A stretch of DNA of 45,458 nucleotides, from the NCBI GenBank assembly GCA_017552475.1, contig JAFZPY010000138.1, positions 1 through 45,458 of the forward strand. Reading direction: 5' to 3'. The notes beneath the pieces were generated by a model. It saw only the letters and a program-made list of their open reading frames with translations, was not told the origin of the DNA and did no database searches. This document shows, piece by piece, positions 7,823 through 16,152 of the stretch. Made by a program: the position numbers and the translations under genes. Each line of letters opens with the position of its first letter. The first letter of the stretch is position 1. The DNA comes from Bacteroidales bacterium (GTDB lineage: Bacteria > Bacteroidota > Bacteroidia > Bacteroidales > UBA932).

Positions 7823-8998
7823 ATGAAAGGAATCAAAACAATTCTCGGTGCTGTTGCAATCGCAACACTCCTTTCCTTCAGCGCTAACGCTCAGGAAAAC
7901 AACAACCGTGATGAGGAAGGTAATATCGTTCGCGGTTCTTATCTTACCAACGGTTTCTGGTCTAACTGGTTCATCGGTGTCGGCGGTGGTATCAACGCTG
8001 GTATCCGTGATCTTTCTCCCTTCGATCTCGCTGGCAAGGCTGGTGTCGCTGTTGACGCTAACGTCGGCAAATGGTTCACTCCTACCGTCGGCGCACGTGT
8101 CGGCTGGAAAGGTATCAAGAATGCCAACGGTGGTAAGTTCAACGAGTTCAACCAGAACTTCTATCACGCAGACTTCCTTTGGAACTTCTCCAATTCTGTA
8201 TCTGGATACAAAGAGACCCGTTTCTGGGACCTCATCCCTTATGCTACCGTAGGTGTTAACCACGTGAAGATCACCGGCAACGACTATGAGTATGCTGCAG
8301 GTATCGGCCTCCTCAATGATTTCCGTCTCGGCAACCATGTAGACCTCTTCATCGACCTCTCTGCACTCGTTGCTCACGGCCGTCAGTACAAGGAGTCCAA
8401 CAAATTCTGGTTCCCTGTATCCGCTACTGCAGGTCTCATCTTCAACCTCGGCAAGACCAACTGGGATCGCTACTCTTCCGTTGCTCCCGTTGTCGTTCCT
8501 GTTCCTTTCACTGTTGATCAGTACAACGCCCTTAAGGACAAGGTTGCCGCTCTCGAGGCTGAGAACGCATCCCTCAAGAACAAGATCGCTGCTCTCGAGG
8601 CTGAGAAGAACGCCCGCAAGTACACCGAAGGCCAGCTCTACACCTACAAGAACGGCCAGTTCGTTGAGACCGAGGCTACTATCTCTACTCCTGCTACCCT
8701 TTACTTCGACCTTGGCAAGTCAACTCTCTCTCAGCGTGAGATCGCTCACCTCGAGTTCTTCGCCAACACCGCTCTCGTAAATGCCAACAAGGTTACCGTT
8801 ACTGGCTCCGCTGACTCTAAGACCGGCTCTGCTAAGTACAACCAGAAGCTCTCCGAGAAACGTGCCGCTTACGTTAAGGACCTCCTCGTTAAGAAGTTCG
8901 GCGTAGCTGAGGACAAGATCTCTACCACCGGTATCGGCGGCGTTGACAACTTCAACACTCCTGCCAAGAACCGTGTTGCTATCGTTGAGGCTGAATAA
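7823..8998 (+). CDS. OmpA-family outer-membrane protein with coiled coil
   Basis: This 391-residue protein should anchor the outer membrane to peptidoglycan. A signal peptide is clear (residues 1-23, cleavage after SANA before QENN). Residues about 35-215 form a barrel-like region rich in Gly and aromatic residues. Residues about 235-270 are a heptad coiled coil with two copies of KxAALEAE. Residues about 290-391 are the OmpA peptidoglycan-binding domain: the TLYFDLGKSTL segment, then GSADSKTGSAKYNQKLSEKR and a near-terminal NRVAI. Codon use is extremely biased (CTC, TCT, CGT and GCT dominate), unlike its neighbours, which points to a very abundant protein. It is a single-gene unit with a consensus promoter, a long leader and a strong terminator. 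Confidence 0.93.
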   Translation: MKGIKTILGAVAIATLLSFSANAQENNNRDEEGNIVRGSYLTNGFWSNWFIGVGGGINAGIRDLSPFDLAGKAGVAVDANVGKWFTPTVGARVGWKGIKNANGGKFNEFNQNFYHADFLWNFSNSVSGYKETRFWDLIPYATVGVNHVKITGNDYEYAAGIGLLNDFRLGNHVDLFIDLSALVAHGRQYKESNKFWFPVSATAGLIFNLGKTNWDRYSSVAPVVVPVPFTVDQYNALKDKVAALEAENASLKNKIAALEAEKNARKYTEGQLYTYKNGQFVETEATISTPATLYFDLGKSTLSQREIAHLEFFANTALVNANKVTVTGSADSKTGSAKYNQKLSEKRAAYVKDLLVKKFGVAEDKISTTGIGGVDNFNTPAKNRVAIVEAE

Positions 8999-9022
8999 TC
9001 TTCACTGAAAGCATATAAAATG

Positions 9023-9054
9023 AGAGACATCCCGTCGGGATGTCTCTTTTTTTT
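9023..9054 (+). terminator. Intrinsic terminator of the OmpA-like gene
   Basis: A perfect 11-bp stem (9023-9033 with 9037-9047) with loop GTC, followed by a run of eight T. Confidence 0.93.
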
Positions 9055-9057
9055 GGC

Positions 9058-9065
9058 TATCTTTG
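9058..9065 (+). promoter_or_regulatory. Candidate -7 box of aguA-aguB
   Basis: TATCTTTG starts four bases after the T run of the preceding terminator and lies 27 bases before the aguA ATG. Confidence 0.55.
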
Positions 9066-9092
9066 TGCGGTAATTTCTAAAATACGTAGCAG

Positions 9093-10136
9093 ATGAGACT
9101 CCCGGCTGAATGGGAAAGACAAAGCGGTGTGCAGCTAACATGGCCACACTGCGACACGGAATGGTACAGGCTTGACAGGGTGATACGGTGCTATACCGTG
9201 ATTGCCTGGAATATCATGCGTTCAGAAAAGCTCATGATTGTCACAAGGGATATTGAAGAGTGTAAGAGGGATCTGAGGATCGAGTCTGATGCATTGGGCC
9301 TGACCATTGATATTGACAGTATTCTTTTCCAGGAGTCTCCTCTCAATGACACCTGGGCGCGTGATCATGGCGGAATCGCTGTCTACGGAGATAATGGAGA
9401 GAAGTACCTCTATGATTTCGTGTTCAATGGCTGGGGCCTGAAGTTCCCCGCTTTCCTTGACAATAAAATCACCCGCAATATTTTCGACCAGCAGGCATTC
9501 TCGGATGATGTCATGGGCGTGGATATGAGCCCGTTCGTCCTTGAAGGAGGCAGCATTGATTCTGATGGTCTCGGTACAATGCTGACCACGGAACAGTGCC
9601 TCTGTTCGCAGAATCGTAATGATTATCTGTCGCGCGACGAGATAGAGGATGAACTTAAGCACGCTTTCGGACTTGAGCGTATCCTCTGGCTGGAGCATGG
9701 CTCGGTTCAGGGAGACGATACTGATTCTCATGTGGATATCCTTGCGCGTTTCTGCAATCCTGAGACTATCGCTTACTCTGTCTGTGAGGATCCTTCTGAT
9801 CCCGATTACGAGAGTCTTAAGGCTATGGAAGAGCAACTCCGTGCTTTCCGTACCCTTGACGGCAAGCCTTACAAGCTGATTCCGCTGCCTACACCTGCGC
9901 CGACGTATCTGAAAGATTACAGGCTTCCGGCATCATATACGAATTTCCTCATTATGAACGATGCTGTGCTTGTGCCTTCATACAAGAGCCCTAATGACCG
10001 TGTCGTCAAGGCGCGCCTGAAGAAGGCGTTCCCCGGCAGGGAGGTCCGTATGATTGACTGCCGTGCCCTCCTAAGCGGCCACGGGTCATTGCATTGCATT
10101 ACCATGAATTTCCCGGAAGGGTATTTACGTTATTAA
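9093..10136 (+). CDS. aguA: Agmatine deiminase (porphyromonas-type PAD family)
   Basis: This enzyme hydrolyses agmatine to N-carbamoylputrescine and ammonia in the arginine-to-putrescine route. It has 347 residues, normal for the family. Guanidino-group hydrolase residues are visible: D91 in WARDHGG, the EGGSIDSDG segment at 151-159, H213 and D215 in TDSHVD, and the nucleophile C335 in GHGSLHCITMN. There is no signal peptide, which argues against a secreted peptidylarginine deiminase like that of Porphyromonas. The next gene, four bases downstream, encodes the following enzyme of the pathway, which confirms the assignment. The arginine decarboxylase that would supply agmatine is not in the window. 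Confidence 0.93.
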   Translation: MRLPAEWERQSGVQLTWPHCDTEWYRLDRVIRCYTVIAWNIMRSEKLMIVTRDIEECKRDLRIESDALGLTIDIDSILFQESPLNDTWARDHGGIAVYGDNGEKYLYDFVFNGWGLKFPAFLDNKITRNIFDQQAFSDDVMGVDMSPFVLEGGSIDSDGLGTMLTTEQCLCSQNRNDYLSRDEIEDELKHAFGLERILWLEHGSVQGDDTDSHVDILARFCNPETIAYSVCEDPSDPDYESLKAMEEQLRAFRTLDGKPYKLIPLPTPAPTYLKDYRLPASYTNFLIMNDAVLVPSYKSPNDRVVKARLKKAFPGREVRMIDCRALLSGHGSLHCITMNFPEGYLRY

Positions 10137-10140
10137 TAAT

Positions 10141-11025
10141 ATGAGAACACTGAAAGTCGGTATGGTGCAGCAATCCTGCACCGATGATATCAAGGCAAAT
10201 ATCGCCAAGCTTCAGGCAAATATCCGTGCCTGCGCGGCCCAGAGAGCAAAACTTGTTGTCCTGCAGGAGCTCCATAATACGCCTTATTTCTGCCAGACGG
10301 AACTGGCGTCGCTATGCGACCTGGCCGAGCCTGTCCCCGGCCCCTCCACCGAGTCATTCGGCGCTTTGGCCTGCGAACTCGGCGTGGTAATAGTGCTTTC
10401 CCTTTTTGAACGTCGTACCCCCGGAATTTACCACAATACGGCCGTCGTTATCGACTCCGACGGTTCCATTGCCGGTAAATACCGTAAGATGCATATACCG
10501 GACGATCCTGGCTATTACGAGAAGTTCTACTTCACTCCCGGAGACCTGGGCTTCAATCCGATCGACACGTCGGTAGGCCGTCTCGGCGTGCTTGTGTGCT
10601 GGGACCAGTGGTATCCGGAAGCTGCTCGGCTGATGTCTCTTGCCGGAGCTGAAATGCTTATTTATCCCACGGCCATAGGCGGGGTAGCTACAGATGAACC
10701 GGAGGAGCAGGAAACGCAGCGTAATGCCTGGCAACTGGTCCAGAGAGGCCATTCTGTCGCCAACGGCCTTCCTGTCATCACAGTGAACCGTACCGGTCAT
10801 GAGCCCGACCCTTCGGGCGTGACTCCCGGACTTGATTTCTGGGGTCATTCTTTCGCTACCGGACCGCAGGGGGAACTTCTCGCGGAATTCTCCAAGGGGG
10901 AAGAAGGAATTCGCGTCGTCGACATCGATTTGGACAGAACGGAATACGTCCGCCGCGGATGGCCGTTTCTCCGCGACAGACGTATCGATGCATATCAAGA
11001 TTTATTGAAGCGCTACCGCTTCTAA
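10141..11025 (+). CDS. aguB: N-carbamoylputrescine amidase
   Basis: This nitrilase-superfamily enzyme converts N-carbamoylputrescine to putrescine, CO2 and ammonia. It has 294 residues. The Glu-Lys-Cys triad is visible: E43 in LQELHNTPYF, K116 in KYRKMHIPDD and C153 in LVCWDQWYPEAARL. The HIPDDPGYYEKFYF stretch is characteristic of this subfamily. It starts four bases after aguA and must be co-transcribed with it. Its TAA overlaps the TAG of the convergent thioesterase gene by four bases (CTAA). Confidence 0.95.
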   Translation: MRTLKVGMVQQSCTDDIKANIAKLQANIRACAAQRAKLVVLQELHNTPYFCQTELASLCDLAEPVPGPSTESFGALACELGVVIVLSLFERRTPGIYHNTAVVIDSDGSIAGKYRKMHIPDDPGYYEKFYFTPGDLGFNPIDTSVGRLGVLVCWDQWYPEAARLMSLAGAEMLIYPTAIGGVATDEPEEQETQRNAWQLVQRGHSVANGLPVITVNRTGHEPDPSGVTPGLDFWGHSFATGPQGELLAEFSKGEEGIRVVDIDLDRTEYVRRGWPFLRDRRIDAYQDLLKRYRF

Positions 11026-11396
11026 AGTCCCACTTTGGATAAGAAGCGTGCCTCATCGACGATGAAGCGCTCGTGCCGGCATGTGCCGATGACGGTTTCA
11101 CCGCACCGCACCGTGGCGGTGAAGGTGAGTTTGCGTCTGTCTACTTCGATGAGTTCGGTGTCGCACTCCACTTCTGCTCCAGGAGGGGTGGCGGCGAGAT
11201 GGTCGAGTTCCACTTTTGTTCCGACTGTTCCCTGTCCTTCTTCCAGATAGGGGAGCACGCTGTGCCATGCTGTTGATTCGATAAGTGCGAGCATCGAGGG
11301 TGTCGAGAGTACCGACATTGACCCGCTGCCGACTGATGCCGCCACTTTGTCTTCCGTGACGGTCATCGTGCTGTGTCCTTTGATTCCTGTTTCCAT
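11022..11396 (-). CDS. FlK-like hotdog thioesterase
   Basis: This 124-residue hotdog protein resembles fluoroacetyl-CoA thioesterase FlK. I start at the ATG at 11396 (METGIKGHSTM); the frame runs further upstream but into palindromic repeat sequence. The segments VLSTPSMLALIESTAW and VGTKVELDHLAATPPG match the FlK pattern, with candidate catalytic T32, E40 and H66. Their spacing is the same as Thr42, Glu50 and His76 of FlK. Relatives of this type are widespread and probably act on acyl-CoA esters other than fluoroacetyl-CoA, so the substrate is unknown. No promoter match is seen in the 60 bases upstream. It may be read through from the mannan operon, which lies upstream on the same strand. 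Confidence 0.8.
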   Translation of the reverse strand: METGIKGHSTMTVTEDKVAASVGSGSMSVLSTPSMLALIESTAWHSVLPYLEEGQGTVGTKVELDHLAATPPGAEVECDTELIEVDRRKLTFTATVRCGETVIGTCRHERFIVDEARFLSKVGL

Positions 11397-11452
11397 AGTG
11401 GTTGTTTTTGCTTCAAAAACGTTGCCAGTTGTTATTGTTTGAATAACTAACT

Positions 11453-11490
11453 GTTTTCGAGATCCTCGGAGCAAGCTCCAAGGATGACGG
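11453..11490 (-). repeat. REP-like palindrome, copy A1
   Basis: GTTTTCGAGAT, then an imperfect hairpin (ATCCT c GGAG/CTCC a AGGAT) and GACG. It lies between the GH38 gene and the thioesterase gene. On the plus strand it reads 5' GAGAT to 3' GATGACG. It is near-identical to the copy at 42623-42653. Confidence 0.8.
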
Positions 11491-11493
11491 GAG

Positions 11494-11525
11494 GAGATTC
11501 TCGACCTTCGGTCAAGAATGACGGG
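11494..11525 (-). repeat. REP-like palindrome, copy A2
   Basis: GAGAT, then a hairpin with different stem bases (ATTCT c GACC/GGTC a AGAAT), then GACGG. It is in tandem with copy A1, separated by three bases, and is near-identical to the copy at 44157-44193. It ends seven bases from the GH38 stop codon. Confidence 0.8.
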
Positions 11526-11532
11526 GGGCTAA

Positions 11533-14500
11533 TTAGAAGCGGGTGATGGAGTCGGAGACTTCGGTGAAGGGGTGGAGAGGGTCCAGGGAAGCGGTGGCGG
11601 CGAGGAGGGTGACTTCGGGAGCGTCGGGGAGAGTCAGGGACGTGGCTCCGGAGGAGACGGGGATGTAGGCCATATACATGTAGGAATGTACATAGATGTC
11701 ATCGCGCCTGGCGGAGTCATGCCTGTGAGAGCCGATGCAGGCTACATTGCCCTCGCGGAGGAAAGCGTCGTAGGCGGCATCCCAGTATGCACCGCCGAAG
11801 AAACCTGACCAGGCGGGTGCATTCACGTCGGTGGGAATGCCGGCATTGAATGTCGCCCTGGTATCTTCTGATGCTGACGCAAGAAGAAGGTAGATGCCTG
11901 TGGATCCGGCGGGAATGTCTATCTCCTGACCACGGCATGAAACGGCGTTGTCGTAGTCGGGTTCACCTGTTGTGAAAGGAATGCCCTTGTAGACGATTTC
12001 GGATGGAATCAGCTCCGCTGCGTAGGAATGCCATTCCCTGTCCATGTGACCGAAGGCGCTGAAGTTGTTGGTCGTGATGGCTAATTTGTCGAAGGGAAGG
12101 TATATGGGAGTATAACGGATTGGCTGGGCTGTTGTCGGCGGGGCGGTCAGGCGCACGCGGTAGGTCTTGATGGAGAAGCGGGGAATGTTGACATTAAGTG
12201 AATTGCCAGAGCGCTCGAAGTCGGCGTCACCGATGCGTTCTTCGATGCCGTTGGTCTCTTCTGCGGAGACGATGCCGGCAGGGAAGGAAATTTTGCCGGA
12301 AGCTTCATTGCCGGAGAGTTCGTAGACGCGGACTATGATGCCGTCGCCGTCTTCAGCCTTCTTGAGGGCTTTGATACGGATAGCGGGACTGGTGGTCGCC
12401 GCCATTGAGAATTCTTTGCCGTAGAATCCTTTGTGACTGTCGGTGATGAATGCTGACTTGCGCTGATTGAGAATATCGGCGGCAGTAGTTGCCAGGGCTC
12501 CGTCAAGAGCTCCGGCGTGGCCGACGATGGAGTAGGTGAAAGTATGGCGGCCGATATCGAGGTCTTTGCCGTCACGGTAGCCTCTGTCTGCAGTAGGGGA
12601 GTGGAGGAGTGTGAGCCGGAGGGTATTGTCATCCGGTTTGTCCCAGCCGTAGCGGCTGTCAGTCATGACAGTGACTCCATAGCTGCCGTCGGTGGCGGTC
12701 ATGTCGGCCCATTCCTGTGCGGGCACCTCGTAGGCGATGTCGGTGTTGTTACCCCTTTGGATATGCCCGATGCCGAGGTCGTAGCTGGCCTGAGGCGCGC
12801 TGAACGATACGGGGAAAGCGGCTTTGAGGAGAGTCCTGCGGGAACGCCAGTCGATGTCGTTGCGGATGTCTATACGGTCATCTTCGGCTCCGTCGTAGAG
12901 CGTAATCCTCTGCGTGAATGTGGATTCGCCGTATTTGCGGTCAACGCGGAGAACGGCCATGAGGGGACCGGTGGATTCTATGCTGACTTTGACTTCGCGG
13001 TCAACGGATACGGGTGTCTTGTCAATGGTGGATTTGAGTATTTCCCAGGCCGGCCATGAGTCTGATGTGTTTTCTTCGAATACCTGCAGGGCGAAGCTCT
13101 TGCCCGGAGCGACGAGTTCGCGGCCGTGTCGTTTGTCAATTATCGATACAATGTCTCCGGTCTCGCCTACGGTCACACTATAGATGCTATTGGATACAGT
13201 GCGTCCTGATGCAGAGAGAGAGGTCTTTGCAGTCTGTTTACCGGTTGTGAAACGGATGCCGTAGACTCCGAGGCCCAGCGAACGGTCATCTGCTGCAAAT
13301 GCGATTGTGGCGCGGTCTCCTTCGCGGCTGATTATCTGCGACTTGACTGTCTTGCCGGAAGGATTGGTGATGATGACGCCGGCGTAACGGGATGGCATGT
13401 CGACGTTGATGGTGACGATGTCGCGGTTGCGTGATGACACGGGATTGAATACAATCATAGGCGAGCCGGACTTGACTCTGGTGTCCATGGCGGAAGCAAA
13501 GCCGCCGACGGAGGCCTCAAGAGTGTTGGCGAACTGATTCTGTGCAAGCATCATGTCATTCCATGTGAAAGGATAGGCTTCTTTGATGGATGTGCCGGTC
13601 AGGTCGTCGTGGAACTGATGCCAGATGAAACGGCGGTATGCGTCTCCGATGAATTCATGCGGATAGGATACGGCGCCGAGCCAGTCGGCCATGACTGCTC
13701 CGGCCTCGGCTGCGTAGCCGAGCTGTTCGCAGCGGCGGTTGAGCACCTTGGTGTCACTGTTGGCTGTGTAGACTCCGGTGCCGTGTACGTCCATGAGAAG
13801 TTCTCCGTCGTAGATTGGAAGGACGTCCCCGGTCAGCAGGTCTTCGTGGTCGCGGAATATGTCAGCGACTGTGGCAAAGCGCAGGTCGTAGTAAGGACTG
13901 CCTTTGCGGATGCTCTCGTCCATGGCACGAACGCTCTTTGGAATGGGCGAGCCTCCCTGGTCTCCGTGCAGACGTGTCGACTTGGTGCCGTAGTAGCGCA
14001 TGGCTGCGCCGACGGCGGAGGAGTTGACTTTGTCAATAAGGTGTTGTTCGGCCGTTATGTCCGATGTGGGACTCCAGCCATAGTCGGAGCTGTTGAGGGA
14101 AGCGAGGATACGTGAGCCGTCAATGCCCTGCCATATTCCGAATTCGAATGGATATTTCCTCCCGTCTGCATAGAAGGGACGATTCCTCCACTGTAGTTTC
14201 TGTGTGTGGAACGCAATCAGGCCGCAGTGGGCGGCGACAGTGGGAAGAGTATACCCGAAACCGAAGCAGTCGGGTAGCATGATGTCGATGGACTTCTTGC
14301 CGAATTCTTTTTTGTAGAACTCCTCGCCGAGCAGGATATTGCGGATATTTGACTCTACGGAAGGCACGTTCCAGTCGTTGGCGTCCCATCCGCCTGCAGT
14401 GTACCAGCGCCCCTCGGCTATGTATTTCTTGAGAATTTCATACTGCTCGGGATAGTATTCCTTGAACCACTGGTATTTCACGGCTCCTTCGAAGCTCATC

Positions 14501-14712
14501 TTGTAGTCAGGGTACTCTTCCAGAAGTCTGAAATTCTGAAAAAGGGTGTTGGGGAGAAACTCCCCGATCACCCTTTGTACGGTCCATTGCCACTGGGTGT
14601 CCAGATGGGCGTTGGCTGCCAGATATATTGTGCCTTTCTGCTCCTCTGCCGAGGAAGCGGATATGGCAAGCGTTGCTGCTGCAAGCGCGGTTAGAATAGT
14701 TTTAGTGTGCAT
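11533..14712 (-). CDS. GH38 alpha-mannosidase, secreted
   Basis: This 1059-residue glycoside hydrolase should remove alpha-mannose from imported mannan or N-glycan fragments, probably in the periplasm. I start at the ATG at 14712 (MHTKTILTALAAATLAISA), which begins a signal peptide cut after about SSA. The frame upstream overlaps GH125. GH38 landmarks are a zinc-binding NAHLDTQWQWT near residue 33, GGWDANDWNVPSVES near 107-121, PDCFGFGYTLP with the likely nucleophile Asp, and IWHQFHDDLTGTS with a zinc His. The C-terminal ~170 residues look like an extra beta-sandwich. It is the last gene of the six-gene operon, 13 bases after GH125. No T-run terminator follows, only the tandem palindromes A2 and A1. 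Confidence 0.93.
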   Translation of the reverse strand: MHTKTILTALAAATLAISASSAEEQKGTIYLAANAHLDTQWQWTVQRVIGEFLPNTLFQNFRLLEEYPDYKMSFEGAVKYQWFKEYYPEQYEILKKYIAEGRWYTAGGWDANDWNVPSVESNIRNILLGEEFYKKEFGKKSIDIMLPDCFGFGYTLPTVAAHCGLIAFHTQKLQWRNRPFYADGRKYPFEFGIWQGIDGSRILASLNSSDYGWSPTSDITAEQHLIDKVNSSAVGAAMRYYGTKSTRLHGDQGGSPIPKSVRAMDESIRKGSPYYDLRFATVADIFRDHEDLLTGDVLPIYDGELLMDVHGTGVYTANSDTKVLNRRCEQLGYAAEAGAVMADWLGAVSYPHEFIGDAYRRFIWHQFHDDLTGTSIKEAYPFTWNDMMLAQNQFANTLEASVGGFASAMDTRVKSGSPMIVFNPVSSRNRDIVTINVDMPSRYAGVIITNPSGKTVKSQIISREGDRATIAFAADDRSLGLGVYGIRFTTGKQTAKTSLSASGRTVSNSIYSVTVGETGDIVSIIDKRHGRELVAPGKSFALQVFEENTSDSWPAWEILKSTIDKTPVSVDREVKVSIESTGPLMAVLRVDRKYGESTFTQRITLYDGAEDDRIDIRNDIDWRSRRTLLKAAFPVSFSAPQASYDLGIGHIQRGNNTDIAYEVPAQEWADMTATDGSYGVTVMTDSRYGWDKPDDNTLRLTLLHSPTADRGYRDGKDLDIGRHTFTYSIVGHAGALDGALATTAADILNQRKSAFITDSHKGFYGKEFSMAATTSPAIRIKALKKAEDGDGIIVRVYELSGNEASGKISFPAGIVSAEETNGIEERIGDADFERSGNSLNVNIPRFSIKTYRVRLTAPPTTAQPIRYTPIYLPFDKLAITTNNFSAFGHMDREWHSYAAELIPSEIVYKGIPFTTGEPDYDNAVSCRGQEIDIPAGSTGIYLLLASASEDTRATFNAGIPTDVNAPAWSGFFGGAYWDAAYDAFLREGNVACIGSHRHDSARRDDIYVHSYMYMAYIPVSSGATSLTLPDAPEVTLLAATASLDPLHPFTEVSDSITRF

Positions 14713-14725
14713 GGTGTGGTGTGTG

Positions 14726-16132
14726 TTATTTAATATTGATTCTGTTGAGCATGTCAAGATGCCCCTCGTCAATCAGCTTGATGATGAGCTCGCCGAACAG
14801 GGTGTTCTGCCATGCGAACCATTCGCGGGTGAATTTGTCCGGGTCATCCTTGTGGAAGGATTCGTGCATGAATCCAGTGCCGGCATCGGTAGTCATGAGA
14901 GTCTTGATGCACCATTCGATTTCCTTTTCATCCTGGGATGTGAAGGCCTTCATCATGATGCTCATGGGCCAGATCATGTCGTAGCCGATGTGGGGACCGC
15001 CGATACCTTCGGCAGCTTTGCCTTTGAAGAAGTAGGGGTTGTCCTCGCTCCAGACGAAGCGGCGGGTATTCTGGTAGATGGGGTCGCTGTATTCTACGTC
15101 ACCGAGATATGCCATGGCGAGGAGGCTGGGCACGTTGGCGTCATCCATGAGAAGCCTGTTGCCGAAGCCGTCGACTTCGAAGGCGTAGATGGTGCCGTAT
15201 TTGGGGTGTTCGTAAGTGGCGTATTCCTTGAGAGCGGTCTCGACTTCATCGGCGAGAGAGCGGCATTCGTCTGCAAGCTGCCTGTCATGATTGACAGTCT
15301 CGAGGATTTCAGCGGCCTTGCGGAGTGATGTGACGGCGAAAAAGTTGGAGGGTACGAGGAATTCAAATGTGGTGGCGTCATCGGAAGGACGGAATGCGGA
15401 TGCGATCAGGCCGACGGGGCGGACGGGATTGCCGTAGCCATTGTTGGATTTGGTGTCGAGCTGGGCCATTGTCTCGCGCTGGAAGTAGTAGGGGCCTATG
15501 TCGTCTTTGCGCTGCTGCTCACGGAATGTCTGGAGGATGTTCTTAATGGCAGTGATCCACTTGTCGCCGAACACTGAGGTGTCGCCGGTGGTCTTCCAGT
15601 AATGGTAAGCAAGGCGGATGGGGTAGCAGTTGGAGTCGATTTCCCATTTGCGCTCGTGGAGATTGGGGTTCATCCTGGTGCGGTCTGTCTGCCAGCCGGT
15701 TCCGGTGGGACCGTCATTGAATGCATTGCCGTAGGGGTCGATGCCGATGAGGGTGAACTGGCAGTTGATTACGCCCGCGAGCATTTCGCGGAGATGTTCA
15801 TCGCTCCCTGCGAGCTGTACATAGGGCCAAACCTGGGCTCCGGAATCACGCAGCCACATGGCGTGGATGTCGCCGGTGTAGACGAATGTCCTGGGGGCTC
15901 CGTCCTCGTCTTTGCCGAAGTGCACCGTGGTGTCGAGGGTGTTGGGGAAGCAGTTGGCGAACATCCAGGCCAGACGGCGGTTCTTGAGTTGCGAGGTGAC
16001 TTCGTCGATTTTGGCCTCAACGGTGTCTGAACGGAATAAGCGCTTGCTTTCGGCTGGACGCTGAGAGGTGTAGTCCCTTGCCGATACGGCGATCGGAATA
16101 AGGGTAAGGAGGGTTAGGATTACTTTTTTCAT
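14726..16132 (-). CDS. GH125 exo-alpha-1,6-mannosidase
   Basis: This 468-residue enzyme of family GH125 removes terminal alpha-1,6-linked mannose with inversion. A signal peptide is visible (MKKVILTLLTLIPIAVSA, no lipobox Cys), so it should be periplasmic. The conserved segments GDIHAMWLRDSGAQ (87-100), DRTRMNPNLHERKWEIDSNC, GNPVRPVGLIASAFRPSDDA and the near-C-terminal GTGFMHESFHKDDP are those of the family. It follows GH76 by 20 bases. Together the two enzymes can degrade an alpha-1,6-mannan backbone, endo then exo. Confidence 0.94.
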   Translation of the reverse strand: MKKVILTLLTLIPIAVSARDYTSQRPAESKRLFRSDTVEAKIDEVTSQLKNRRLAWMFANCFPNTLDTTVHFGKDEDGAPRTFVYTGDIHAMWLRDSGAQVWPYVQLAGSDEHLREMLAGVINCQFTLIGIDPYGNAFNDGPTGTGWQTDRTRMNPNLHERKWEIDSNCYPIRLAYHYWKTTGDTSVFGDKWITAIKNILQTFREQQRKDDIGPYYFQRETMAQLDTKSNNGYGNPVRPVGLIASAFRPSDDATTFEFLVPSNFFAVTSLRKAAEILETVNHDRQLADECRSLADEVETALKEYATYEHPKYGTIYAFEVDGFGNRLLMDDANVPSLLAMAYLGDVEYSDPIYQNTRRFVWSEDNPYFFKGKAAEGIGGPHIGYDMIWPMSIMMKAFTSQDEKEIEWCIKTLMTTDAGTGFMHESFHKDDPDKFTREWFAWQNTLFGELIIKLIDEGHLDMLNRINIK

Positions 16133-16152
16133 TTATACTATCGTTTGATGTG

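Noticed and set aside
14546..15328. Long antisense frames opposite the GH genes and other plus/minus shadows
   Set aside because: They lie fully inside well-supported genes on the other strand and show only mirrored codon composition.
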